DNA from: Campylobacter sp. MIT 97-5078 | GTDB taxonomy: Bacteria; Campylobacterota; Campylobacteria; Campylobacterales; Campylobacteraceae | NCBI RefSeq assembly: GCF_006864455.1 | Contig: NZ_QHLK01000003.1 | Span: 83,015-147,014, forward strand | Direction: 5' to 3' | DNA length: 64,000 nt | Shown here: piece by piece, positions 8,742 through 17,073 of the stretch | Position numbering within the stretch: the stretch's first letter is position 1 | Layout of the letters: every line of letters begins with the position of its first letter | Position numbers and translations under genes: made by a program | The notes under the pieces: generated by a model | Told to the model about the DNA's origin: nothing | The model's database searches: none | The model's input: the letters and a program-made list of their open reading frames with translations, nothing else

Positions 8742-8777
8742 AATAAATTTTATTATTTAGAAAAATTATGATATAAT
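8742..8777 (+). promoter_or_regulatory. dps promoter with PerR-like operator
   Basis: The 18-nt element AATAAATTTTATTATTTA (8742-8759) is identical to the core of the palindrome upstream of katA. A TATAAT -10 box lies at 8772-8777, so the element covers the -35 region where a repressor would block polymerase. PerR control of peroxide genes is established in C. jejuni. Assignment to PerR here is inference. Confidence 0.55.
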
Positions 8778-8806
8778 CAAAATAAATAATTTCAAAAGGA
8801 GAAAAA

Positions 8807-9262
8807 ATGAAAAATGTAGCTAAACAACTACTTCAAATTCAAGCCGATGCACATAGTTTGTGGATTAAATTTCACAATTATCACTGGAATGTAAAAGGTT
8901 TGCAGTTCTTTGCGATCCATGAATACACTGAAGAAGCGTATGAAGAAATGGCAAAGCTTTTTGATGATGTCGCTGAAAGACTTTTACAAATCAAAGAAAA
9001 AGCCCTCGTTTGCTCTAAAGAACTTAGCGAGCTTGCTAAAACACCAAAGGTGCAAAAAGACTGCTTTACAACTTTAGAAGTTTTAGAGCTTGTTAAAGAG
9101 GATTATAACTATCTTTTGAAAGAATTTAAAAAGCTTGATGAAGTCGCTTCAAAAGCAGGAGATACAACAACTTCAATGCTTGCTCAAGATAAAATCGCTC
9201 ATCTTGAAAAAGCACTTTGGATGCTTGGTTCTACTTTAGAAAATTCTTGCAAAACAAAATAA
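8807..9262 (+). CDS. dps: Dps ferritin-like DNA-protection protein
   Basis: This 151-residue protein is a Dps-family mini-ferritin that oxidises and stores iron with hydrogen peroxide as oxidant. The dodecameric inter-subunit ferroxidase ligands are present: His26 in YHWNVKG, His38, and Asp53 and Glu57 in [19 protein letters not shown] precedes ATG 8807. The promoter carries an 18-nt element shared with katA, suggesting joint peroxide-responsive control. It is monocistronic, with a GC-rich terminator directly downstream. It corresponds to C. jejuni Cj1534c. Lysine-rich tails are short, so DNA binding may be weak or absent, as in other campylobacter and helicobacter Dps (NapA) proteins. Confidence 0.95.
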   Translation: MKNVAKQLLQIQADAHSLWIKFHNYHWNVKGLQFFAIHEYTEEAYEEMAKLFDDVAERLLQIKEKALVCSKELSELAKTPKVQKDCFTTLEVLELVKEDYNYLLKEFKKLDEVASKAGDTTTSMLAQDKIAHLEKALWMLGSTLENSCKTK

Positions 9263-9267
9263 AATTC

Positions 9268-9296
9268 AAGCAAGGCATTGACGCCTTGCTTTTTCT
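9268..9296 (+). terminator. Rho-independent terminator of dps
   Basis: AAGCAAGGC (9268-9276) pairs with GCCTTGCTT (9283-9291) around a six-base loop, followed by a T-rich run. It begins six bases after the dps stop. Confidence 0.85.
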
Positions 9297-9377
9297 TTTA
9301 TAAAATTCTTATTTATCTTAAAAACTTAATACTTTTTAAATATTTAATCATGAGGCATTAAAGAATTTTTGAGAATT

Positions 9378-9454
9378 TGGTATCAAGGGGGAGACTTGAA
9401 CTCCCGACCTCCGGCTTATGAGACCAGCGCTCTAACCAGCTGAGCTACCCTGAC
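9378..9454 (-). tRNA. tRNA-Met (CAU)
   Basis: A 77-nt cloverleaf on the minus strand with encoded CCA. The anticodon loop reads CTCATAA, the D arm GCTCAGCTGGTTAGAGC, and the T loop TTCAAGT. An Ile2 tRNA with lysidine-modified CAU is the alternative. I favour Met. Confidence 0.88.
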
Positions 9455-9550
9455 TTGAGCAAAAAAACTAAGTTAAAATTATACATTATTTTGCTAAAAT
9501 TTTGCTGATTTTAAACAAGAATTGTATATAATCAAGCTCTTTTTAAACAT

Positions 9551-9638
9551 AGATAGGTGTCCGAGCGGTTGAAGGAGCACGCCTGGAACGCGTGTAAAGC
9601 GCAAGCTTTCGAGGGTTCAAATCCCTTCCTATCTGCCA
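9551..9638 (+). tRNA. tRNA-Ser (GGA)
   Basis: An 88-nt class II tRNA with a long variable arm and encoded CCA. The acceptor AGATAGG pairs with CCTATCT. The anticodon loop CTGGAAC gives GGA. Confidence 0.93.
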
Positions 9639-9648
9639 TTTGTTTTTA

Positions 9649-10095
9649 TCAAACTTTTAAAATATGTATTGCTTTCATGGTTTTTGTAAAATTATCCTTT
9701 TTAATCCCAAAATACACCATAAAAAGATCAATAAACCACCAAATTAAGCTTGCTAATAAAGTTAAACCTGAAGCAATAAACAATACAATAGCCAAATCTT
9801 CATATCTGAAACCAACTAAGATAATAATAGCTACAATAAATAGCCCAATACAAAGCACAAATAAGATGATTTTAAAAATACCTAAGATCGTATCACCTTT
9901 ATAAAAGCGATCAAAGCCAAAAATTCCCATAAAAAATCCAAACAATAAACCAATGATAGGATTTTTAAAACTTATACACATTAAGGATTGTATGTCTTCA
10001 TCATTAAGCTCTTCAATGCTTTGCTTAATCAAAGGCATATTTGCTTCATCGATTTTATCTATCATATCTATAAGAAAGAAATTTTTAGTATCCAT
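9649..10095 (-). CDS. TM2-domain membrane protein, third copy of a tandem triplet
   Basis: This 148-residue protein has a soluble N-terminal part of about 55 residues (acidic, ending MCISFKNPIIGLL). A TM2-type hairpin follows, with two to three membrane helices around GIFGFDRFYKGDTILGIFK and LIWWFIDLFMVYFGIKKDN. The motif D-R-F-Y-K-G-D and the final GIKKDN are shared with the two genes upstream. TM2 proteins are small inner-membrane proteins of unknown function in bacteria. It is the most downstream of three tandem copies read from 10961 to 9649, with 12 bases separating it from the second copy, so the three are probably one operon. Its 3' end lies 11 bases from the convergent tRNA-Ser. Confidence 0.85.
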   Translation of the reverse strand: MDTKNFFLIDMIDKIDEANMPLIKQSIEELNDEDIQSLMCISFKNPIIGLLFGFFMGIFGFDRFYKGDTILGIFKIILFVLCIGLFIVAIIILVGFRYEDLAIVLFIASGLTLLASLIWWFIDLFMVYFGIKKDNFTKTMKAIHILKV

Positions 10096-10107
10096 TTTGT
10101 CAAGTCC

Positions 10108-10545
10108 TTATCCTAAAACTGCGTAAATTTTTCTCAAATTGTCTTTTTTTATACCAAAAAACACGCAAAATATATCCACAACATACCAAATAAGAGCCAC
10201 AATAAAAGCGAGCATAACCAAGATAGGAATGACAATTAAAGCTGAAGTTTTTAAATCATAGCCCCCAAAAACACCCAATGAAAAACTTCCCAAATACGCC
10301 CCAAAAATAATCACAAGTTTTGCGATCCCCAAACCTATATCACCTTTATAAAAGCGATCGATGCCAAAAATTCCTATACATAAAGAAAGTAATAAACCTA
10401 TGATAGGATTTTTAAGATTTAAAAGAAGCATGGCTTGGTATTTGTCATCATCTGCTTTTTCAAGGCTTTCTTTAAAGGCAAAAATCGCATCGTTTGGAAT
10501 TTTATCTTTCATATTTAAAAGTATAAGTTCTGCATTTTTCATCAT
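10108..10545 (-). CDS. TM2-domain membrane protein, second copy
   Basis: A 145-residue paralogue of its neighbours. An N-terminal soluble segment contains NDAIFAFKESLEKADDDKYQ, then NLKNPIIGLLLSLCIGIFGI leads into DRFYKGDIGLGIAKL. Further helices end at YVVDIFCVFFGIKKDNLRKI. The start ATG 10545 overlaps the end of the first copy by four bases (10542-10545), which suggests translational coupling. Function unknown. The soluble domain, shared by all three, is presumably cytoplasmic and could carry the specific role. The family call is from the conserved GIxGxDRFYKGD and GIKKDN motifs. Confidence 0.85.
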   Translation of the reverse strand: MMKNAELILLNMKDKIPNDAIFAFKESLEKADDDKYQAMLLLNLKNPIIGLLLSLCIGIFGIDRFYKGDIGLGIAKLVIIFGAYLGSFSLGVFGGYDLKTSALIVIPILVMLAFIVALIWYVVDIFCVFFGIKKDNLRKIYAVLG

Positions 10546-10961
10546 TGCTTCTTTTGTAAAACTTCAAAAATTTTTCTTAAATTGTCTTTTTTCACACCCT
10601 TATATACTAAAAAAATATCACTTGCCACCCAGATAAAAGCGATAATTGCCAGCACACAAAGCACAATAAAAATTTCTACTTTAATTTCTGCTTTATCAAT
10701 ATAAAAGTTAAAAGCCACATATATTACACAGACAAAGATGAGTTTAAACACGCCTAAAACTACATCGCCTTTATAAATTCGATCAACTCCGGGAATGATA
10801 ACACTAAAAATCAAAGCTAAAATAGGGTTTTTATAACTTATCAACAACAAAGCATCAAATTTATAATCCTCAGCCTCATCAAGACTTTGTTTAAATGCTA
10901 GATACGAATCACTTGGAACTTTTTCTTTGAGTTGCAAAAACAAAGTATCAGCATTTTTCAT
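10542..10961 (-). CDS. TM2-domain membrane protein, first copy
   Basis: The 139-residue first member of the triplet. It has the same layout: a soluble N-terminus (VPSDSYLAFKQSLDEAEDYK), then SYKNPILALIFSVIIPGVDR and IYKGDVVLGVFK, then helices ending at VASDIFLVYKGVKKDNLRKI. The loop is slightly degenerate (PGVDRIYKGD instead of GIFGFDRFYKGD) and the protein is shorter than its neighbours. It diverges from tRNA-Glu. The promoter should lie just above 10961. Function unknown. Confidence 0.85.
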   Translation of the reverse strand: MKNADTLFLQLKEKVPSDSYLAFKQSLDEAEDYKFDALLLISYKNPILALIFSVIIPGVDRIYKGDVVLGVFKLIFVCVIYVAFNFYIDKAEIKVEIFIVLCVLAIIAFIWVASDIFLVYKGVKKDNLRKIFEVLQKKQ

Positions 10962-11078
10962 CGTTTAAACCTTAAAAATAAAATAAAACCTGCATTATAA
11001 TAAAGAATGCTTAAAAAAATAAAAATAAATCATAGTAAAAACACTTTAAATTCACAAAAGCTTGATAGAAAACTGATA

Positions 11079-11153
11079 TGGTGACCCATACGAGACTCGA
11101 ACTCGTGTTACCGCCGTGAAAGGGCGATGTCCTAACCGCTAGACGAATGGGCC
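11079..11153 (-). tRNA. tRNA-Glu (UUC)
   Basis: A 75-nt cloverleaf with encoded CCA on the minus strand. The anticodon loop CTTTCAC gives UUC. The acceptor GGCCCAT pairs with ATGGGTC. Confidence 0.93.
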
Positions 11154-11311
11154 AAATATAGCTTTAAATTTAGAAGTGAAATTATAGCAATTAAGGACTT
11201 AAAAATTGCTGAATTATCATTTTTAGCTTTTTAACTTTTAATTTAGCTTGCTTTTGTTATAGTTTTATAATTAAAGACTAAAATTGTAATAATTAAGGAA
11301 CTTTTATCAAA

Positions 11312-11875
11312 ATGGATACACTCAGCCTCGTTTTTCTTGCCTGTGCTTTGTCAATGGACGCCTTTGCCGTAGCTTTATGTAAGGGTTTTAGCGTAAATGA
11401 GCTTAAAATAAAGCATTTTTTGATCGTAGGACTTTATTTTGGTGGTTTTCAAGCTTTAATGCCTTTGATCGGGTATTTTTTAGGCTTTGCTTTAAGTTCG
11501 TTTATTGATGATTATGATCATTGGATCGTTTTTATTTTACTAAGTTTGATCGGCTTAAAGATGATTAAAGAGAGCAGACAAAAAGATAGTTGCGATACAA
11601 ACAGCGATCAATTTGGTTTTCAAGTAATGTTTTTACTCGCTATGGCGACAAGTATCGATGCTTTAGCCGTTGGGGTGAGTTTTGCTTTTTTGCATATTGA
11701 AATTTTTAGCTCAGTGCTAATCATCGGCATGATTACTTTTATCTTTTCAGCTCTTGCTCTTAAGATCGGTAAAAAATTTGGCACGAAATTTAAAGACAAA
11801 GCCGAATTTATCGGTGGAGTGGCACTGATTTGCATAGGAACTAAAATCCTTTTACAACACCTCTTAGAAAGCTAA
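11312..11875 (+). CDS. mntP: Manganese efflux pump MntP
   Basis: A 187-residue inner-membrane protein with six predicted helices arranged as two repeats. Each repeat has an intramembrane aspartate: Asp16 in [13 protein letters not shown] and Asp116 in [12 protein letters not shown]. These are the MntP (YebN/DUF204) signatures, associated with Mn(II) export. It matches C. jejuni Cj0167c in type and length. RBS AAGGAA precedes ATG 11312. It is monocistronic between tRNA-Glu and the convergent xth gene. Manganese homeostasis would fit with the oxidative-stress genes in the window. No manganese riboswitch is apparent upstream. Confidence 0.92.
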   Translation: MDTLSLVFLACALSMDAFAVALCKGFSVNELKIKHFLIVGLYFGGFQALMPLIGYFLGFALSSFIDDYDHWIVFILLSLIGLKMIKESRQKDSCDTNSDQFGFQVMFLLAMATSIDALAVGVSFAFLHIEIFSSVLIIGMITFIFSALALKIGKKFGTKFKDKAEFIGGVALICIGTKILLQHLLES

Positions 11876-11960
11876 ATTATCGTCTTTAATCTTGCTTTTT
11901 TAAGTCCTAAACAAGATTAATTACAGCAAAAAAAGCTACAACAAAGATCCAAAAGCGATC

Positions 11961-12719
11961 TTAAATATCTAGTTCTATCCCTACAGGAGCGTGATCAGAG
12001 CCAAATATATCATCTCGTATAAAGGCATTTTTAAGCTTGTTTTCAAGGTTTTTAGAAATGAAAAAATAATCAATCCTCCAGCCCACATTTCTTTCTCTTG
12101 CTCTCATTCTATAGCTCCACCACGAGTATTTTTCTTTTATATCGCCATTTATTGCTCTAAAAGTATCAATAAAGCCAAGTGCGAGCAAATCATCTATCCA
12201 AGCCCTTTCTATAGGCAAAAAGCCAGAAGTTTTTGCATTTGCCTTTGGATTGGCAAGATCAATTTCTTTGTGAGCGGTATTTACATCGCCACAAATGATA
12301 ATGTCTTTGTTTTGAGCAAGCAAATTGTTAAGATAAACTAAAAAATCCGTATAAAATTTCATCTTAAAATCAAGCCTGATCTCATCTTTTTGTCCATTTG
12401 GAAAATAGATATTAAAAAGCACCACATTATCAAAATGGTGTTCTAGCACGCGTCCTTCTTCATCATCGCAAAACTCACATTTGTTTGTTTGAGCCTCAAA
12501 ATTATACAAACTCATCACACCAGAATACCCAGCCCTTTTGGCTGAATTTGAAGCCATATGCTTAAAGTCAAGTTCATAAATTTGCTTTGGAAATTTATCT
12601 TCATGGGCTTTGATTTCTTGAAAACCTACAAAGTCAAATTTTTCATTTTCCAACCAAGCTAAAGCATTTTTATCACAAATGGCACGCAAGCCATTCACAT
12701 TCCAAGAAAGCAGTTTCAT
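11961..12719 (-). CDS. xth: Exodeoxyribonuclease III (AP endonuclease)
   Basis: A 252-residue member of the ExoIII/EEP family that repairs abasic sites and 3' blocks. I use the start at 12719 (MKLLSWNVNGLRA) because AAAAGG lies in front of it. A start 15 bases upstream (12734) would read through that site. Visible motifs: Asn in LSWNVNG, Glu in VGFQEIKA (metal ligand), GDVNTAH, WRIDYFFIS, and the terminal GSDHAPVGIEL with the catalytic Asp-His pair. It corresponds to C. jejuni exoA (Cj0255c) and is divergent from eptC, as in C. jejuni. Cytoplasmic. Confidence 0.95.
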   Translation of the reverse strand: MKLLSWNVNGLRAICDKNALAWLENEKFDFVGFQEIKAHEDKFPKQIYELDFKHMASNSAKRAGYSGVMSLYNFEAQTNKCEFCDDEEGRVLEHHFDNVVLFNIYFPNGQKDEIRLDFKMKFYTDFLVYLNNLLAQNKDIIICGDVNTAHKEIDLANPKANAKTSGFLPIERAWIDDLLALGFIDTFRAINGDIKEKYSWWSYRMRARERNVGWRIDYFFISKNLENKLKNAFIRDDIFGSDHAPVGIELDI

Positions 12720-12870
12720 CTTATACCTTTTCATTTTAAAAGGCTAATCATAGCATATTTTAATAACAATTTTGTCAAGATTTTAGTGTTTAAAAACTTG
12801 CTTTTTGATTAACGTTGATTTCACACTTTTATCTTATAATACACCCTTTTATTTTTTAAAGGGAGTTTTG

Positions 12871-14421
12871 ATGAAACGTTTTGAAATTTCTTGGCTAAAC
12901 TTTGTTTTGCTAAATGCTCTTTTCATTACTTTGATGAATTTTCATCTTTTTGGTTTTATTTATTCAAATTTAAATGAAGATGCGAATTTGTGGCTTAAAG
13001 TTTCTTTTATGCTGATTTATTTTTCGCTTTTGGTGATGATTTTTGGTTTATTATTTTTGCCTTTTTTAACGCAGTTTTTTGCGATTATTTTTGTGTTAGT
13101 AACTTGCGTGAGTGCTTATTTTATGCACTTTTATGGGGTTATTATTGATAAAGATATGATACAAAATGCTCTTAATACCGATCAAAGAGAGCTTAAAGAG
13201 CTTTTTAATTTTACTTTTTTGTTTTGGATCATATTTTTAGGGCTTGTGCCGAGTTTTTTGATCTTAAAGTGTAAAATTCGCTGGGGGAAGGGGTTTAGAC
13301 ATACAGTTATTAAATTCGCCAGTATTTTTATCGCTTTGCTTGTCGTGCTTGGCTGTTTTTTACCGCAAAGTAAAACCTTGATCCCGTTTTTCCGCAATTA
13401 TAATCAAGCAAGAGTGTATAATGCTCCTGTTTTTCAAATTTATTCTTTCGTGCGATATGTCAAACAAAAGGTCGTGAAAAAGCCTGAACTTAATATCATA
13501 TCCAAAGATGCCAAACTTAGTGAAAATACAAAGAGAAAACTACTTGTTTTTGTCATCGGCGAAACAGCAAGAGCAGCAAATTTTCGCTTTGGGAACAAAA
13601 ATCATATCAACGATACCACCGCTTATACTTCAAAATTAAATGTAGTGTATTTTACTAAAGTGAGTTCTTGTGGGACTTCTACGGCTGTAAGTGTGCCTTG
13701 TATGTTTTCAGCTTCAACGCGAAAGGAGTATTCAAGTTCTGAATTTCAAGAAAATGCTCTTGATATTTTGCAAAAAGTAGGGGTAAAAGTAAGCATTTTG
13801 GGCAATAATTCAGGAGGTTGTCAAGGAATTTGTAAAAGAATAGCCCATTCAAAATATTTTGACGCTGAATTTGATGGAGCTTTACTTGAAGATTTTAAAA
13901 AAGAACTTTTAAGTGAAGATGAACATGAGATTATCATACTTCATTTACAAGGCTCACATGGACCAACTTATTATAAACGTTATCCAAGCGAGTTTAGACG
14001 CTTTGAGCCAACTTGCGATACAAACGAACTTCAAAAGTGCAACAGCGAAGCTATCATCAACACTTATGATAATACCTTGCTTTACACAGACTTTTTGCTT
14101 TCTAAAATCATTACTTTGCTTCAAAATGAAGAACAAGAAAGCTCGTTGATCTATGTTTCAGATCATGGCGAAAGCTTAGGTGAGAATGGAATTTATCTGC
14201 ATGCCATGCCATATGCTTTTGCGCCACTTGAGCAAACAGAAGTTCCGCTTATCTTTTACTCAAATGATACAACGCTTATGCAAACAGCAAAGACACATAG
14301 CAATTACACACTTTCGCATGATTATATTTTTAGCACTTTGCTTGGGTATTTTAAAGTGCAAAGCAAGTTTTATAATCCAAATTATGATATACTAAGCCCG
14401 CAAGTTAAGGAGGGGTTATGA
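12871..14421 (+). CDS. eptC: Phosphoethanolamine transferase
   Basis: A 516-residue inner-membrane enzyme that moves phosphoethanolamine onto lipid A, and in C. jejuni also onto the flagellar rod protein FlgG and glycan (Cj0256). Start ATG 12871 has AAAGGGAG upstream. A longer frame from 12805 lacks a ribosome site. Five membrane helices occupy about residues 1-180. The periplasmic sulfatase-fold domain then shows FVIGETARAANF (zinc-binding Glu), SSCGTSTAVSVPCM (nucleophile Thr) and VSDHGESLGENG (Asp-His metal ligands). Several cysteines match the disulfides of the Ept family. Its stop overlaps the dgkA start by four bases, so the two are co-translated. DgkA recycles the diacylglycerol that EptC releases. 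Confidence 0.95.
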   Translation: MKRFEISWLNFVLLNALFITLMNFHLFGFIYSNLNEDANLWLKVSFMLIYFSLLVMIFGLLFLPFLTQFFAIIFVLVTCVSAYFMHFYGVIIDKDMIQNALNTDQRELKELFNFTFLFWIIFLGLVPSFLILKCKIRWGKGFRHTVIKFASIFIALLVVLGCFLPQSKTLIPFFRNYNQARVYNAPVFQIYSFVRYVKQKVVKKPELNIISKDAKLSENTKRKLLVFVIGETARAANFRFGNKNHINDTTAYTSKLNVVYFTKVSSCGTSTAVSVPCMFSASTRKEYSSSEFQENALDILQKVGVKVSILGNNSGGCQGICKRIAHSKYFDAEFDGALLEDFKKELLSEDEHEIIILHLQGSHGPTYYKRYPSEFRRFEPTCDTNELQKCNSEAIINTYDNTLLYTDFLLSKIITLLQNEEQESSLIYVSDHGESLGENGIYLHAMPYAFAPLEQTEVPLIFYSNDTTLMQTAKTHSNYTLSHDYIFSTLLGYFKVQSKFYNPNYDILSPQVKEGL

Positions 14422-14774
14422 AACCAAAATACAGCCTTTTTTCAAACACAAGCTACGCTCTAACTGGACTTTTGGCGATGATAAAAAATGAAAGAGCCTT
14501 TCAAATCGAACTTGTTATCATTATCCCAGCCCTTATCATCAGCTTTTTTTTGCCTGTAAGCCTTGAAATTCATCTTTTTTTAATCGCTGTTTTATTTTTC
14601 ATACTCATCGCAGAATGCGTAAATTCAAGCATAGAAGCTTGTGTTGATCTTTTTACACAAGAATGGCATGAAAAAGCAAAAATCGCCAAAGATTGTGCCT
14701 CAGCAGCTGTTTTTTTAAGCGTGTGCCTTGCTGTAGGTGTTTGGGCTTTTGTGCTTTTTGCTTTGTTTTTTTAG
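14418..14774 (+). CDS. dgkA: Diacylglycerol kinase
   Basis: A 118-residue integral membrane kinase with three helices. The active-site segment AECVNSSIEACVDL and the downstream KIAKDCASAAV are the DgkA signature. It phosphorylates diacylglycerol to phosphatidate, returning lipid to phospholipid synthesis. It overlaps eptC by ATGA, and EptC generates diacylglycerol from phosphatidylethanolamine, so the pairing is functional. It corresponds to C. jejuni Cj0257. Confidence 0.95.
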   Translation: MKPKYSLFSNTSYALTGLLAMIKNERAFQIELVIIIPALIISFFLPVSLEIHLFLIAVLFFILIAECVNSSIEACVDLFTQEWHEKAKIAKDCASAAVFLSVCLAVGVWAFVLFALFF

Positions 14775-14810
14775 CTCTAAATTTAAGCAAGTTATGCTAC
14801 AATCTTACTT

Positions 14811-15053
14811 ATGAATGGAAGAATGCAAAATTTATGTGCTGTGTTGCTTGGACGCAAACGTTTTGAAATCATAAAAATTTTGTGCCAAAGAGCCGATGAA
14901 AACGGCTTTGTTTTTTGTAAAATAGACGAGCTTTCAAAAGAGCTTAACATCTCAAAACCCACTATCATCGGCACTTTTGGCTTTTTAGAAGAAAAAAAGC
15001 TTTTCAAACGTCTTAAAAATGGCTTTTATCAGCTTAGATTGGATAGATTATGA
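14811..15053 (+). CDS. Small winged-helix DNA-binding protein
   Basis: An 80-residue protein. The segment KIDELSKELNISKPTIIGTF forms a helix-turn-helix, followed by a wing (FLEEKKLFKRLKNGFYQL). The ArsR/MarR-like or replication-protein winged-helix fold is likely. In C. jejuni a protein of this kind (Cj0258) sits at the same place between dgkA and pyrC. ATG 14811 is the longest start and ATG 14823 (MQNLCAV) is possible. The stop overlaps pyrC by four bases (ATGA), so it is translationally coupled to pyrC. A regulatory target cannot be told from sequence. Confidence 0.75.
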   Translation: MNGRMQNLCAVLLGRKRFEIIKILCQRADENGFVFCKIDELSKELNISKPTIIGTFGFLEEKKLFKRLKNGFYQLRLDRL

Positions 15054-16069
15054 AACTTACAAATCCCCTTGATATGCACTTGCATTTTAGAGATGAAGCT
15101 ATGCTTGAGTTTGTTGCACCATTTTCTGCAAAGGAATTTAAGGCTGGAGTTATTATGCCAAATTTAGTGCCACCGCTGATTGAGTTAAACGCTTTAAAAG
15201 CTTATAAACAAAGGGTTTTAAATGCTTGCAAGCAAGAAGACTTTACGCCTTTAATGACACTTTTTTATAAAGCGTATGATAAAGCATTTTTACAAAGCCT
15301 AAGAAATGAAATTTTTGCTATCAAGCTATATCCAGCCGGTATTACGACAAATTCAGTCGGTGGGGTGAGTGCGTTTGATATAGATGAGCTTAAACCTACG
15401 CTTGAGGCGATGAGTGAGCTTGAAATTCCTTTGCTTGTGCATGGTGAGACAAATGATTTTGTGATGGATAGAGAAGCTAGCTTTGCTCCTATTTATGAAA
15501 AACTCGCCCTTCATTTTCCAAAGCTTAAAATTGTCATGGAACACATCACAACAAAAGTGCTTTGCGAGCTTGTTCAAAGCTTTGATAATCTGCACGCTAC
15601 TATTACCTTGCACCACCTTTTACTTACGCTTGATGATGTTATAGGGGGCAAAATGCAACCTCATCTTTTCTGCAAGCCCATAGCAAAAAGAGAAGAAGAT
15701 AAAGAAGCTTTATGTAAGCTTGCTTTTTCTGGTTTTGAAAAGGTAATGTTTGGAAGCGATTCAGCACCTCATCCACAACATGAAAAAGAATGCTGTGGCT
15801 GTGCGGCTGGGGTTTTCTCAGCTCCCGTGATTATAAGTGTTTTAGCAGAACTCTTCACAAAACATTCAAATTTAAATAATTTACAAAAATTCATCTCAAA
15901 TAATGCCTGCAAAGCTTATAAATTAAGCTTTTCAAAAGATAAGATCATTACACTAGAACAAAAGCAATGGCAAGTGCCAAGTGTATATGAAAGTAAGGAC
16001 AAAAGTCTTAAAATAGTGCCTTTTATGGCAGGACAAATCTTGCAGTATCAAGCCAAGCTAGAAGATTAA
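15050..16069 (+). CDS. pyrC: Dihydroorotase
   Basis: A 339-residue class II dihydroorotase catalysing ring closure of carbamoyl aspartate in pyrimidine synthesis. The binuclear zinc site starts with His10 and His12 in DMHLHFRDEAM. The carbamylated lysine lies in FAIKLYPAG, and later ligands are in LLVHGE and IVMEHITT. The terminal Asp is in VMFGSDSAPHP. Start ATG 15050 overlaps the small DNA-binding protein gene. The 3' end overlaps the convergent methyltransferase gene by 12 bases. It corresponds to C. jejuni Cj0259. Confidence 0.95.
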   Translation: MKLTNPLDMHLHFRDEAMLEFVAPFSAKEFKAGVIMPNLVPPLIELNALKAYKQRVLNACKQEDFTPLMTLFYKAYDKAFLQSLRNEIFAIKLYPAGITTNSVGGVSAFDIDELKPTLEAMSELEIPLLVHGETNDFVMDREASFAPIYEKLALHFPKLKIVMEHITTKVLCELVQSFDNLHATITLHHLLLTLDDVIGGKMQPHLFCKPIAKREEDKEALCKLAFSGFEKVMFGSDSAPHPQHEKECCGCAAGVFSAPVIISVLAELFTKHSNLNNLQKFISNNACKAYKLSFSKDKIITLEQKQWQVPSVYESKDKSLKIVPFMAGQILQYQAKLED

Positions 16070-16756
16070 AAGTTTGAATTTTGAGCGTATGGTTTCATTG
16101 ATATTTTGTGTGCTTATAAGCTTTTCAAGCCCCACCGGACCAATACCGCTCATCTTTAAATGCCAGCTTGCATTTTCTAAGGCTTCTTGAAGACTTCTTT
16201 TCACTCTTCTTGTTTCGCTAAAAATTTGCTTATAAAAAGGAATTTGACATTGCTTTAAAAAGCTTTCTAAGTCCTTTTTTCTTGGCTTTTTATTGTCGTG
16301 TTTAAAGGCTTTAAAAACAAATGTTAAAAAATCACTTTTTCTACTTCCTACGAAGTTAAGATACACTCTTTTAGGAGCAAGTTTGAGAAATTTTTGCATC
16401 AAAGCTTCATCTTCAAGGGCACTTGACATAGAAAGAAAAGCAAGATCATAATGTTGCTTAGGCACAAAGTCTTTAAAACTTGAGTGAATGTATGTGATAT
16501 TGTTAAATTTAAGCTTTAACGCGTCACATTGTAAAATTTCAAGCATATTTTTCGAGCTATCAAGCGCATCAAGGTGTTTTGCTTTGTTAGCTAAATGTAA
16601 GCTCCAAACACCAGTGCCACAACCTACATCGATAATATGCTTATTCTTTAAGTCTATGTTAAGTTTGCTTAAAACTTCAAAGCTTTTCTTTTGTAAATGA
16701 TTTAGTTTTGGTGTGTAGCGAGCATAGTGTTTAGCTTTTATATCCCATAAATTCAT
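16058..16756 (-). CDS. SAM-dependent methyltransferase
   Basis: A 232-residue class I methyltransferase. The start is ATG 16756 (MNLWDIKAKHYARYTP), which has AGGAAA directly upstream. The ATG 21 bases earlier (16777) lacks a ribosome site. Motif I is HIIDVGCGTGVWSLHLA, followed by the acidic turn LDALDSSKNMLEIL. It is cytoplasmic. The substrate is unknown. C. jejuni has a related gene (Cj0261c) near pyrC. It overlaps the 3' end of pyrC by 12 bases on the opposite strand. Confidence 0.85.
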   Translation of the reverse strand: MNLWDIKAKHYARYTPKLNHLQKKSFEVLSKLNIDLKNKHIIDVGCGTGVWSLHLANKAKHLDALDSSKNMLEILQCDALKLKFNNITYIHSSFKDFVPKQHYDLAFLSMSSALEDEALMQKFLKLAPKRVYLNFVGSRKSDFLTFVFKAFKHDNKKPRKKDLESFLKQCQIPFYKQIFSETRRVKRSLQEALENASWHLKMSGIGPVGLEKLISTQNINETIRSKFKLLIF

Positions 16757-16832
16757 ATTTTTCCTAAAAAATTTCATTTTCGTTTAAAAAATGATACAAT
16801 AAATTTTTAAATTATATTTTAAAGGAAAAACA

Positions 16833-17039
16833 ATGAAAATCAGCGCAAGAAATCAACTCAAAGGTAAAATCACAGAGATTGAAAAAGGTTCAGTTAATGC
16901 CATTGTAAAAATTGACATTGGTGGTGGCAATATCATCAGCGCAATGATCTCTTTAGACTCTGTTAAAGAACTTGACTTAGCCGTTGGCAAAGAAGCTACA
17001 GCGATTATAAAAGCGACTTCTGTTATGGTAAGTGTATAA
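16833..17039 (+). CDS. Molybdenum-pterin binding protein (single Mop/TOBE domain)
   Basis: A 68-residue molbindin that stores or buffers molybdate. The Mop pattern is clear: SARNQLKGKITEIEKGSVNA at residues 4-23, then VKIDIGGGNIISAMIS and LAVGKEATAIIKATSVMV. Single Mop-domain proteins assemble as hexamers binding up to eight oxyanions. RBS AAAGGA precedes ATG 16833. A cut-down relative may lie at 19166-19279, and moaA, a molybdopterin gene, is at the far end of the window. Molybdenum enzymes such as formate dehydrogenase and nitrate reductase are important in this genus. Confidence 0.92.
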   Translation: MKISARNQLKGKITEIEKGSVNAIVKIDIGGGNIISAMISLDSVKELDLAVGKEATAIIKATSVMVSV

Positions 17040-17073
17040 ATTTACTTTTTAAGATAAAATAAAAAAAGACAAA

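Noticed and set aside
12805..12870. N-terminal extension of EptC from 12805
   Set aside because: It reads through the promoter and ribosome-site region. ATG 12871 has AAAGGGAG and fits family length.
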